Assembly (NCBI GenBank): GCA_964417785.1
Contig: CAYQJO010000137.1
Span: 1-11,641 of the forward strand
Direction of reading: 5' to 3'
DNA: 11,641 nucleotides
DNA from: DAOTUL01 sp034437435
Lineage (GTDB): Bacteria; Chloroflexota; Anaerolineae; Aggregatilineales; Phototrophicaceae
Part shown: piece after piece, positions 1 to 7,132 of the stretch
Layout: the number at the start of each line of letters is the position of its first letter
How positions within the stretch are numbered: position 1 is the stretch's first letter
Position numbers and translations under genes: made by a program
Notes under the pieces: model-generated
The model's input: the letters and a program-made list of their open reading frames with translations, nothing else
The model's database searches: none
Told to the model about the DNA's origin: nothing

Positions 1-57
1 GAGGTGTTCTATGCAGGCGAGATCAAGAAATTCGCCAATAATCTGAAATACACCCTA

Positions 58-80
58 ACGGGCGAGAGTATACCGCCCGT
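58..80 (-). terminator. Possible stem-loop terminator after the P-type ATPase
   Basis: A perfect 7-bp inverted repeat (ACGGGCG at 58-64 and CGCCCGT at 74-80, 9-nt loop) begins 10 nt beyond the ATPase stop codon. Read on the minus strand it is followed by TTAGGGTG, so the U-tract is poor. It may be a weak intrinsic terminator or just a 3'-end stabilising hairpin. Position and stem quality support it; the missing T-run lowers confidence. In the remaining bases to the left edge (1-57) I see no recognisable gene. Confidence 0.4.
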
Positions 81-89
81 CGCCGTGCG

Positions 90-2864
90 TTACGCTTTGC
101 GCCGGTTGAAGAACCACTTGTCAAATTCGACACCGGCGAAGGTGATGAGACTGAGTGCGAAACACAGCGCCAGTTCACCGGCGGAGAGCGCCGTTGTGTG
201 GAAGAAGTCCTGGGCAAAGGGCGCATAGATCAGCACCATTTGCAGTGAGACCGTCAGACCGATAGCGGCGATCATAGCCCGGTTGCTGAAGAATCCCAGC
301 TTGAAGATCGACTCGCGCTCGGACCGGATCGCCAGCGCATGTCCCATCTGCGAGAGGGTCAGCGTGGTGAACACCATCGTACTCCAGGTAGAGAACCGGG
401 CGTCACCGTTTTCCGGTGCCGGAATAACCACCGCCACGAACAGCGATACGACTGCGATCAGAAAGCCGATTCGCAGCAGGTAGGTACCCAATCCGCGAGC
501 GAACAAGCCTTCCTGTGGTGAGTGCGGCGGACGCTTCATGGCGTTCGGTTCGCCCTTCTCTACGCCCAGGGCCAGCGCCGGTAAGCCATCGGTGACCAGA
601 TTCATCCACAAAATCTGGATGGTGTTCAGCGGCAGCGGCATACCGAGAAGCTGAACGATGAACAATACGGCCACCTCGCCGGTGTTGCTGGCGAGAATGT
701 ACTTGACGAACTTGCGCACATTGTCGTAAATCGTGCGCCCTTCCTCCGCCGCGCTGACGATGGTAGCGAAGTTGTCGTCCAGGATGACCATATCCGATGC
801 CTCTTTGGTGACAGCGGTGCCGGTGATGCCCATCGCCACACCGATGTCGCTGCGCTTGAGCGCCGGGGCGTCGTTGACGCCATCGCCGGTCATGGCGACG
901 ATATTGCCGCGATCCTGCAATGCCTGCACGATTTTGAGCTTGTGTTCTGGCGACACACGGGCATAGACCGACACTTCCGCCACCGCCTCGCGCAGTTCGT
1001 CCGCCGACAACCGATCCAGATCAGGACCGGTCAGGATACGGTCGCTGCGAGTGATGTCCAGTTCCTGGGCAATGGCCTGCGCTGTCAGGGGATGGTCGCC
1101 GGTAATCATCACCGGGCGAATACCGGCCCGACGGCAGTTGGCGACCGCGTCCTTGACTTCGATGCGCGGCGGGTCGATCATGCCGACCATGCCGGTGAAG
1201 ATCAAGCCCTGTTCAACTGTGCCGGCGTCCACTGTCTCCGGTAGTTCGTGCAGCGGCTTGAAGGCACCGCCCAGGACGCGCAGACCATCGCCCGCCAGCC
1301 GATCGTTGGTGGTCGCAACCCGTTCGCGCATGGCGTCGTCCATCGGAGCGATCTTACCGTCTGTCCAGACGTAATCACACACATCCAGCAGGCGATCTAC
1401 CGCGCCTTTGGTGAAAACCACATAGGGCGTGCCGCGTGCCAACAGTACCGCGTTCAGTGTTCTGGCTCCGCTGCCCTCCGGCGTGAATCCGATGTGGACC
1501 TGATGAACGGTAGACATACGCTTACGCTCAGACGAGAACGGCACTTCGTCAATGCGCGACAGCATATCTTCCAGACCCACTTTCCAGATGCCGAAGTGGG
1601 CGGCGGCTACCAGCAGCGCACCCTCGGTTGGATCACCGACAGCCACCAGGTCTTCACCTTCATGCTGTTCGAGCATGGCGTCATTACACAAGGCACCGCC
1701 AGCCAGCAGGACAGCCTCATCGGTGGTTGGCTCCTCGTGTTCAGTGTCCTGGGCCGTCAGCACGCGCTTACTGCGCTGGACGATATTGGTGATGTCGTGG
1801 GTGTAACCGGCCACGTCAATGACCTTGACCGTCATCTTGTTCTCGGTCAGGGTGCCGGTCTTGTCTGAGGCAATAACAGTCACCGATCCGAGGGTTTCGA
1901 CTGCCGGCAGCTTGCGGATCAGCGCCCGGCGGCGCAGCATCCGCTGTGCGCCCAGGGCCAGCGAAATCGTGACAACAGCAGGCAGTCCCTCCGGTACAAC
2001 GGCGACGGCAATGGCGACGGCGTTGAGAAATGCCTCGTTCAGTGCATTACCGACGAACAAGCCCAACAGCAGCGCCACGCCGACAATGCCAAAGCCGACA
2101 TAAAACAACACCCGGCCAAGCTGCGCCATTCGGCGTTGCAGCGGGGTTTTGTCCGATTCCACATCCTGGATCAGGGTGGCAATACGGCCCAGTTCGGTGT
2201 TCATGCCGGTTTCAACCACGACGGCGGTCCCGCGCCCGTAGGTAACGGCGGTCCCCAGATAGACCATATTATGCCGGTCACCCAGGCTGATGTTCTCGCC
2301 GACAAGGGTGCGGTCGGACTTTTCGACGGCGTGCGATTCGCCAGTGAGTGAAGCCTCCTGGACCCGTAGATTGGCCGATTCGAGTAGACGAGCATCGGCA
2401 GGTACAATGCTGCCCGTTTCCAGCAGAATCACATCGCCGGGGACCAGTTCGGTCGGTGTGCGGTCGCTGACTTTGCCGTTACGCCGTACCCGCACCGCAG
2501 CGGCGGCCATCTTTTGCAGCGCCGCCATCGCTTTCTCGGCACGATATTCCTGGCTCAATCCCAGCATCGCGTTGAGCGAGACAATGGTCATGATGGCGAC
2601 GACACTTTTCACTTCGCCCAGGAAAGCCGAGACCAGCGCGGCCACCAGCAGAATCACGACCATCGGGTCAGTAAGCTGTTCCCACAGGATAACCAACGGA
2701 CTTTTGACGCCCCGGTCGGTCAGTTCGTTGGAGCCGTAGGTTTGTAGTCGTTGGGTGACTTCGTTATCGTCAAGACCGCTCTGAGGATCGACTCCCAGGT
2801 CGGCAAGTACCGTCTCTGGCGGCATGGTATGCCATGCTTCGCGAGTCTGTTTGTGTTCGATCAC
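90..2864 (-). CDS. P2A-type cation-transporting P-type ATPase (Ca2+-ATPase-like)
   Basis: This 924-aa integral membrane pump couples ATP hydrolysis to cation export, most likely Ca2+. Domains in order are the N-terminal cation-ATPase region (about 10-80), the actuator with TGES at 174-177, M4 with PEGLP at 291-295, the phosphorylation site DKTGT with D334, the nucleotide-binding KGA at 486-488, DPPR at 564-567, MITGD at 586-590, the hinge GDGVND ending at D665, and a C-terminal six-helix block to about 920. The SERCA ion-site residues appear conserved: E292 in M4, N727 and E730 in M5, and N755, T758 and D759 in M6 (MNLVTDGLP). The acidic residue that SERCA carries in M8 is not evident, so a one-site pump is possible. 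The start is GTG: an in-frame TAA lies six codons upstream, AGGA sits 12 nt before it, and the Trp-His near the N-terminus, typical of the family, would be lost from the next ATG (codon 14). Length is normal for the family (about 880-950 aa). The gene lies downstream of the mrp operon, separated by a stem-loop and a promoter-like box. Na+ transport is an alternative that cannot be excluded; the ATPase assignment itself is near certain. Confidence 0.96.
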   Translation of the reverse strand: MIEHKQTREAWHTMPPETVLADLGVDPQSGLDDNEVTQRLQTYGSNELTDRGVKSPLVILWEQLTDPMVVILLVAALVSAFLGEVKSVVAIMTIVSLNAMLGLSQEYRAEKAMAALQKMAAAAVRVRRNGKVSDRTPTELVPGDVILLETGSIVPADARLLESANLRVQEASLTGESHAVEKSDRTLVGENISLGDRHNMVYLGTAVTYGRGTAVVVETGMNTELGRIATLIQDVESDKTPLQRRMAQLGRVLFYVGFGIVGVALLLGLFVGNALNEAFLNAVAIAVAVVPEGLPAVVTISLALGAQRMLRRRALIRKLPAVETLGSVTVIASDKTGTLTENKMTVKVIDVAGYTHDITNIVQRSKRVLTAQDTEHEEPTTDEAVLLAGGALCNDAMLEQHEGEDLVAVGDPTEGALLVAAAHFGIWKVGLEDMLSRIDEVPFSSERKRMSTVHQVHIGFTPEGSGARTLNAVLLARGTPYVVFTKGAVDRLLDVCDYVWTDGKIAPMDDAMRERVATTNDRLAGDGLRVLGGAFKPLHELPETVDAGTVEQGLIFTGMVGMIDPPRIEVKDAVANCRRAGIRPVMITGDHPLTAQAIAQELDITRSDRILTGPDLDRLSADELREAVAEVSVYARVSPEHKLKIVQALQDRGNIVAMTGDGVNDAPALKRSDIGVAMGITGTAVTKEASDMVILDDNFATIVSAAEEGRTIYDNVRKFVKYILASNTGEVAVLFIVQLLGMPLPLNTIQILWMNLVTDGLPALALGVEKGEPNAMKRPPHSPQEGLFARGLGTYLLRIGFLIAVVSLFVAVVIPAPENGDARFSTWSTMVFTTLTLSQMGHALAIRSERESIFKLGFFSNRAMIAAIGLTVSLQMVLIYAPFAQDFFHTTALSAGELALCFALSLITFAGVEFDKWFFNRRKA

Positions 2865-2889
2865 GGTTGGTCTACATCCTTATGCTAAA

Positions 2890-2920
2890 CAAAAAGTCGG
2901 CTTCTTATCAGACGCCGACT
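2890..2920 (-). terminator. Intrinsic terminator between mrpG and the ATPase gene
   Basis: Read on the minus strand, AGTCGGC (2920-2914) pairs perfectly with GCCGACT (2901-2895) across a 12-nt loop. It is followed immediately by five T (2895-2891) and then GTTTAG. This is a textbook rho-independent terminator for the mrp transcript, about 55 nt after the mrpG stop. It also lies just downstream of a TATAAT box, so for a transcript starting there it would be a 5'-leader hairpin of the ATPase gene. Confidence 0.65.
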
Positions 2921-2929
2921 CTGGCTCAC

Positions 2930-2958
2930 ATTATACAATAAGCGATGTCGTTGATTCC
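2930..2958 (-). promoter_or_regulatory. Candidate promoter for the P-type ATPase
   Basis: A perfect TATAAT -10 hexamer lies on the minus strand at 2935-2930 in a locally AT-rich stretch. The position 17 nt upstream (2958-2953) reads GGAATC, a poor match to TTGACA, so the -35 is weak. The predicted start would be near 2923, giving a leader of about 60 nt that contains the terminator-like stem-loop. Sigma-70 type is assumed. Confidence 0.4.
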
Positions 2959-2973
2959 CCCTGTTTCTGGGGG
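2957..2973 (-). other. Small C5/G5 hairpin just after the mrpG stop
   Basis: CCCCC and GGGGG are separated by a 7-nt loop, beginning 1 nt after the mrpG TAA. On the minus strand it is followed by AATC, so it is not a standard terminator there. On the plus strand it is followed by TTT. It probably forms a 3'-end or intercistronic hairpin; its function is unknown. Confidence 0.35.
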
Positions 2974-2974
2974 T

Positions 2975-3307
2975 TTAGGTGCCGTTCTCTTTGCGGCTGG
3001 CGAGGTCGTCGCGGGCTGGATTGACCATCTGGACTCCGGCACGATAGGCTTCGGAGACGATGGCGTGCGATGCGATGGGTTGGGTCACCATCAGGAAGAT
3101 CAGCAGAGCCAAGACCTTCAGAGTCGCCTGCGGCATGAGCAGTCCAACCGCGATCAGCAGACCTACCGCGCCCAATGCCGAGACTTTTCCGGCGGCGTGG
3201 CTGCGGGTATAGACATCGGGAAAGCGCACCAGTCCGATGATGCCAACCACACTGAAGAACACCCCGAAGATGATGAAGAACAATCCGAGCGCTTCGGCAA
3301 ATGCCAT
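2975..3307 (-). CDS. mrpG: Mrp Na+/H+ antiporter subunit G (MnhG/PhaG)
   Basis: A 110-aa small membrane subunit of the Mrp cation/proton antiporter and the last gene of the operon. Three hydrophobic helices are visible (about 4-27, 42-58 and 62-78). The family signature RFPDVYTRSHAAGK occupies about residues 28-41, followed by a conserved LG. The second conserved block, TQPIASHAI (75-83) followed by AYRAG, matches the usual C-terminal part of MnhG. The ATG follows the mrpF stop directly (TAG-ATG). Its ribosome binding site is a GGAGG-like stretch inside the 3' end of mrpF, so translation is probably coupled to mrpF. The length (about 105-125 aa in the family) and charged C-terminal tail are ordinary. 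The precise role of MrpG is not known for the family, but it is required for a functional complex in the model systems. Confidence 0.95.
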   Translation of the reverse strand: MAFAEALGLFFIIFGVFFSVVGIIGLVRFPDVYTRSHAAGKVSALGAVGLLIAVGLLMPQATLKVLALLIFLMVTQPIASHAIVSEAYRAGVQMVNPARDDLASRKENGT

Positions 3308-3589
3308 CTAAAACACCCTCCCCTCACCAATATATCGGGCGATGGATAATGTGGCGACAAAGCCGAAAGCTGCCAGGGCAATCCCAATATCGACCAGAAA
3401 AGTGCTTTCCTGTACCAGTGCCAGCAGTAGAATGATACCGATCAACACATTGGTGATGGTATCCACCGCTTGCAGCCGGTCCGATTGTGTGGGTCCGACC
3501 AGTACCCGCCAGCTACAGGGAATCAGCAAGCTGACCATCATCACCAGAGCAATATCGACCGCGTTTTGTACCAGTTCTGATTCGATCAT
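3308..3589 (-). CDS. mrpF: Mrp Na+/H+ antiporter subunit F (MnhF/PhaF)
   Basis: A 93-aa, three-helix membrane subunit of the Mrp antiporter. Helices are roughly 8-28, 44-60 and 65-84. The signature between helices 1 and 2 is clear: RVLVGPTQSDRLQAVD (28-43), carrying the conserved G-P-T, D37-R38 and D43. Helix 3 has the usual DIGIALAAFGF (67-77) with D67, followed by the A-R-Y typical of the end of the family. The start codon overlaps the mrpE stop by 4 nt (ATGA), with AGGTG just upstream, indicating coupled translation. In Bacillus, MrpF has been linked to bile-salt or cholate efflux as well as to antiport; nothing here allows that to be tested. Length is normal. Confidence 0.94.
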   Translation of the reverse strand: MIESELVQNAVDIALVMMVSLLIPCSWRVLVGPTQSDRLQAVDTITNVLIGIILLLALVQESTFLVDIGIALAAFGFVATLSIARYIGEGRVF

Positions 3590-4095
3590 ACACCTAAAAT
3601 CCTCCGAAAGTTCTTAACCCGTTGGGCCTGGTCTTTATCCAGTTTAGGCGCTGAGTGGTCTACATCCAGGCAGTGGACATACATCACAGCGTTATCTTCA
3701 TCAAAATCAACGACCATCTCGCCCGGTGTGATGGTGATGCCATGTGCGCTGGACCCGGCAACAATTTCCTTGACCTGCTGTGTCCCTTCGTCACATTGAA
3801 TAGGGACAGCAATGATGCCTGGACGCAGCGGGCGGATGCCCACGATGCGCAGGGTCACATCGATGCCGGAAAGGAAGATGTCACGGGCCAGCACCAGCAG
3901 GTAGATAACCAGGGTGATAAACTGGTCCGGGAAACGTCCGGCATAGATAATCAAACGGCGGTGGCGGGTGAGCAGTACCGCCAGACCAAACGATAGTGTG
4001 TATCCGATGAGGAAGCTGGGAATGGATGCGCGATTGGTGAGAAGAATCCACACCAGCGCCATCGGAATCGGAAACAACAAATACTGTAGCCACAT
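3586..4095 (-). CDS. mrpE: Mrp Na+/H+ antiporter subunit E (MnhE/PhaE)
   Basis: A 169-aa Mrp subunit with an N-terminal membrane part (hydrophobic segments about 4-20, 26-42 and 57-77) and a cytoplasmic C-terminal domain. The family landmark is ITITPGEMVVD (120-130) with the conserved P124-G125, followed by an acidic stretch (DFDED) and MYVHCLDV, the usual position of the V-H-x-L motif. It follows the downstream mrpD copy with only 3 nt between stop and start. A strong ribosome binding site, GGAGG (4107-4103), sits 7 nt before the ATG inside the mrpD 3' end, which settles the start. Family length is about 155-175 aa. The subunit is needed for complex assembly and activity in characterised systems; no oddities are seen. 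Confidence 0.95.
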   Translation of the reverse strand: MWLQYLLFPIPMALVWILLTNRASIPSFLIGYTLSFGLAVLLTRHRRLIIYAGRFPDQFITLVIYLLVLARDIFLSGIDVTLRIVGIRPLRPGIIAVPIQCDEGTQQVKEIVAGSSAHGITITPGEMVVDFDEDNAVMYVHCLDVDHSAPKLDKDQAQRVKNFRRILGV

Positions 4096-4098
4096 AGA

Positions 4099-5598
4099 TC
4101 AACCTCCAAGCACAGCGCGAATATACAGGTTTGGATCACCGATCTGGGCAACGGTATATTGTGCCAGGTCCATCAACGGACCGGCATAGACACCCAACAG
4201 CACACAGGCCCCGATGAGCAGAGCCGGCCCTAATGGGCTGTCACCGGCACCGGCAGGTTTCAGATCGGTGGTAGTATCATCCGGCTGGCGCTGGAACATC
4301 AAAGCCCAGGCACGGGTCATATACAACAAGGTCAGAACACCGGCTCCCACCGCCAGACCAACCGATCCCCATGCACGCGCATCAATCCCGCCACGCACCA
4401 GAGCCAGTTTGCTGATAAACCCGTTCATGGGTGGCACGCCAGAAAGCGCTATCCCGCCCAGGAAATACAGCGTACCGGTGAAGGGTAGATTCTTGCCAGC
4501 ACCGATCAAATCGGAAAATGCGCCGGTCTTGATCTTCGTGTGGCTGCTGACGATGCCGGTGAGCATCAGCAGCGATGATTTGATGAAGGCGTGGTTGAAA
4601 GCGTAGACGATGGCTCCGACAAGCGCCAGCGGCGTCCCCCAACCGATACCAACCAGGATAAACCCGATCTGACCGAAGGTAGAATAAGCCAGCATCCGCT
4701 TGGCGTTATAAGTGCGCAAGGCGGCCAGACTGCCGAAGAAGATGCCGATCAATCCCAGGACTACCAGCACACCTTCAATCGTGTCCGATTCCTCGACAAA
4801 CAGCAGCGTTACCACCCGGATCACGCCGTAGATGCCAACTTTGACCACTACCGACGACAGCATCGCACCAACCGGAGTCGGTGCCGTTGTGTGGAAATCG
4901 GGCTGCCAGAAATGGAAGGGAAACACCGCACTCTTGAGCAAGAAGGCCGCCATCAACATGACGGCGGCGGCACGTGCCAGCAGGAAGCGCTCACCTGTCT
5001 GGAGCAGGCTGGCGATGTCGGCCATGTTGAGCGTCGCCAGCGTAGTATACACCGCCGCGATGCCGATGAGCAGAAACAGCGACCCCATCGCGCTGATGAC
5101 GAGATACTTCATGGCCGCTTCTACGCCGAAGCGATTATCGGAGATGGCGACCAGCACCACCGAGGAGATCACCATCAACTCGATGAAGGTGAACATGGTG
5201 AAGATGTCACCGGTATAAAGCGCCCCGTTCAAGCCAGTGGACATGGTGAGAAACATCGGGATGAACACCGGATAGGTCACGGATTTATCGTGGCATTGCA
5301 GGGTGTAAAGAATGCCACCGAGCAGCACGCTGGTCGCCATGAAGCCAAACAGCCCGCTGAGCATATCGGCGACCAGGATGATGTCGTAGGGTGGGTTCCA
5401 TTCTGCGATGTTGTATACCTGGATGGCCTGTTCATCCCAGTTTTGATACAAAACGATGGCACTGCTCAACCACGCGACGAAAATCGCAGCCACTCCAATA
5501 TAGCGCTGGTACAGGTTGTTCCGCGATGACAGCAGCGAAACAAACGCCCCCAGGAGCGGGATGAAGACCGGCCCCAGGACGAAAATATTATTATCCAT
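4099..5598 (-). CDS. mrpD: Mrp Na+/H+ antiporter subunit D, downstream copy (copy 2)
   Basis: A 499-aa polytopic membrane protein of the NuoM/NuoN/MrpD proton-antiporter family, and the second of two tandem mrpD genes. The antiporter core spans about 110-420. The essential-type charged residues are visible: E140 in FIELMV, K222 in LLKSAVFPFH, K253 in VVKVGIYG, the NHAFIK motif with H336 and K340, and K397 in the GFISKLAL segment. From residue 1 (MDNNIFVLGP) the protein matches the upstream copy, which supports the start. The preceding AGGGG about 5 nt away is a usable ribosome binding site. The gap to the upstream copy is only 9 nt and to mrpE 3 nt. Relative to copy 1 it lacks about five residues near position 55. 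Canonical Mrp operons have a single mrpD, so this copy is the surplus or specialised one (or copy 1 is). Nothing suggests decay: the frame is intact and the functional residues are retained. Confidence 0.93.
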   Translation of the reverse strand: MDNNIFVLGPVFIPLLGAFVSLLSSRNNLYQRYIGVAAIFVAWLSSAIVLYQNWDEQAIQVYNIAEWNPPYDIILVADMLSGLFGFMATSVLLGGILYTLQCHDKSVTYPVFIPMFLTMSTGLNGALYTGDIFTMFTFIELMVISSVVLVAISDNRFGVEAAMKYLVISAMGSLFLLIGIAAVYTTLATLNMADIASLLQTGERFLLARAAAVMLMAAFLLKSAVFPFHFWQPDFHTTAPTPVGAMLSSVVVKVGIYGVIRVVTLLFVEESDTIEGVLVVLGLIGIFFGSLAALRTYNAKRMLAYSTFGQIGFILVGIGWGTPLALVGAIVYAFNHAFIKSSLLMLTGIVSSHTKIKTGAFSDLIGAGKNLPFTGTLYFLGGIALSGVPPMNGFISKLALVRGGIDARAWGSVGLAVGAGVLTLLYMTRAWALMFQRQPDDTTTDLKPAGAGDSPLGPALLIGACVLLGVYAGPLMDLAQYTVAQIGDPNLYIRAVLGG

Positions 5599-5607
5599 CG
5601 AAAGCCC

Positions 5608-7122
5608 CTAACGCAGGAGTATGGCGTCAACATAGATGGTGGGGTTGGTGATTTGTTCCACCGTCATGCTGGCAAGTTCGATTAAAGGACTGGCATACAG
5701 ACCGAGTGCGACGCAGATTCCGATGAGCAGTGCGGGTGCCAGCACGCTGTCACCTGATCCAATTGGTTTAAGCTGGACGGTGTTCTCCTCCGGTTTGCGC
5801 TGGAACATCAACGTCCAGGTGCGCGTCATATAGAGCAGTGTAATCATACCAGCGGCCACGACCAGCCCCAATGATACCCAGTTTTCGGCGTCAATGCCGC
5901 CCTGAACCAGAGCCAGCTTGCTGACGAAACCATTGAGCGGTGGTACACCGGCCAGGGCCATTCCACCCAGGAAATACAGGATGCCGACCAGGACAAAGGG
6001 TTTACCGGCTCCGGCGATTTCATTCAACTTGGCGCTTTTCTTCTGGTTGCGACTGCTAACCACGCCGGTGAGCATCAGCAGCGACGACTTGATAAAGGCG
6101 TGATTGACCGCATAAACAACCGCACCCACCAGTGCCAGCGGCGTCCCCCATCCGATACCGACCAGGATAAACCCGATCTGGCCGAAGGTGGAATAGGCCA
6201 GCATCCGTTTGGCGTCGTAGGTGCGCAGGGCCGCCAGACTGCCGAAGAAGATACCGATCAGCCCCAGGATAATCAGAATGTTCTGGATGATCTCCGCCTC
6301 ATCGATGAACAGCAGTGTCACCAACCGGATCAGGCCGTAGACGCCGACTTTAACCACCACCGAGGACAGCACCGAATGTACCGGGGTCGGCGCGGTGGTG
6401 TGGAAATCCGGCTGCCAGTAATGAAAGGGAAACACGGCACTCTTGAGCAAGAAGGCCGCTGCCAGCATTACCGCTGCACCCTGCGCCAGCAGGGGCCGCT
6501 CGCCAGTTTGCAGCAGGCGGGCGATGTCGGCCATGTTCAGTGTGCCGAAGGTAGCATACACTGCCGCGATACCGATGAGCAAGAACAGCGTTCCCATCGC
6601 GCTGATGAGCAGGTACTTGATGGCCGCTTCCAGCCCGAGCTTGTTATCCGAGATTGCCACCAGTCCCACCGACGAGATAACCATCAATTCGAGAAAGACA
6701 AACAGGGTGAACAGGTCGCCGGTGTAGAATGCGCCGCTGAGACCGGCACCCATGCTCAGGAAGAGCGGCATGAACGCCGGGTAGGTCACACATTTGTCAC
6801 GGCAGTTTACTGCGTAGAGAATCCCGCCAGTGACGACCGTGGTCGCCATAACGGCAAACAAAGCGCTGAGCATATCGGCCACCAGGACGATGCCGAAGGG
6901 GGCGAACCAGGTTCCCAGGTGATAGACCTGGATGGCGGTCTCACCGTCGATCATGGCCTGCCAGTTCTGGTACAGCAGGATGACACTGCTCAGCCAGCCG
7001 CCAGCCGCCGCCGCCAGCGCGACATAGCGTTGGAGCTGGTTGTTAGTCGCCAATCGCAGGCCAATGGCCGCGCCCAACAGCGGGATGAAGACGGGTCCGA
7101 GGACGAAGATGTTGTTTTCCAT
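5608..7122 (-). CDS. mrpD: Mrp Na+/H+ antiporter subunit D, upstream copy (copy 1)
   Basis: A 504-aa polytopic membrane subunit of the NuoM/NuoN/MrpD family, expected to form a proton-translocating channel module in the Mrp complex. Functional residues are visible: E145 in FLELMV, K227 in LLKSAVFPFH, K258 in VVKVGVYG, H341 and K345 in NHAFIK, and K402 in the GFVSKLAL segment. The long hydrophobic body (about 14 helices) has the normal family length (about 490-510 aa). I place the start at the ATG of MENNIFVLGP, which aligns with the N-terminus of copy 2; a longer in-frame reading back to 7227 is non-homologous and runs through mrpC. A second ATG immediately before it (7125) is also possible. 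GGAG (7130-7127) lies 4 nt upstream. The gene begins 10 nt after the mrpC stop. It is probably the ancestral position (C-D-E order), but which copy is ancestral cannot be decided here. Confidence 0.94.
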   Translation of the reverse strand: MENNIFVLGPVFIPLLGAAIGLRLATNNQLQRYVALAAAAGGWLSSVILLYQNWQAMIDGETAIQVYHLGTWFAPFGIVLVADMLSALFAVMATTVVTGGILYAVNCRDKCVTYPAFMPLFLSMGAGLSGAFYTGDLFTLFVFLELMVISSVGLVAISDNKLGLEAAIKYLLISAMGTLFLLIGIAAVYATFGTLNMADIARLLQTGERPLLAQGAAVMLAAAFLLKSAVFPFHYWQPDFHTTAPTPVHSVLSSVVVKVGVYGLIRLVTLLFIDEAEIIQNILIILGLIGIFFGSLAALRTYDAKRMLAYSTFGQIGFILVGIGWGTPLALVGAVVYAVNHAFIKSSLLMLTGVVSSRNQKKSAKLNEIAGAGKPFVLVGILYFLGGMALAGVPPLNGFVSKLALVQGGIDAENWVSLGLVVAAGMITLLYMTRTWTLMFQRKPEENTVQLKPIGSGDSVLAPALLIGICVALGLYASPLIELASMTVEQITNPTIYVDAILLR

Positions 7123-7126
7123 CATA

Positions 7127-7132
7127 CTCCTA
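7127..7132 (-). promoter_or_regulatory. Ribosome binding site that sets the start of mrpD copy 1
   Basis: TAGGAG directly follows the mrpC stop codon (TAG). It lies 4 nt before the ATG at 7122 and 1 nt before the ATG at 7125. This supports the short start (MENN) and argues against a start inside mrpC. Confidence 0.6.

Larger units (their letters stand above)
4099..7122 (-). repeat. Tandem duplication of mrpD
   Basis: The two mrpD genes at 7122-5608 and 5598-4099 are direct, head-to-tail paralogues separated by 9 nt. Over one ungapped 70-residue block (copy 1 residues 286-355, copy 2 residues 281-350) I count 66 identities. Divergence is larger in the N-terminal 130 residues and in the C-terminal 90. 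The DNA differs mainly at third codon positions in the conserved block, so the duplication is not recent at nucleotide level and both copies appear to be under protein-level selection. Confidence 0.9.

Noticed and set aside
4..228. Short plus-strand frame at the left edge (GTG start, 74 codons)
   Set aside because: From base 90 on it is antisense to the ATPase 3' end, and a stem-loop falls inside it. The first 57 bases could belong to a neighbouring gene running off the window, but they are too short to support any call.
2865..2923. Cation riboswitch (for example of the yybP-ykoY type) in the ATPase leader
   Set aside because: The leader is only about 60 nt and contains a single simple hairpin with a T-run; no multi-stem aptamer is seen.
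4591..5529. Long open frame (312 codons) on the plus strand antisense to mrpD copy 2
   Set aside because: It lies wholly opposite a clear mrpD gene, is rich in His/Gln/Arg/Asp in the manner of an antisense shadow, and has no recognisable motif. A similar shadow occurs at the matching place opposite the other mrpD copy.
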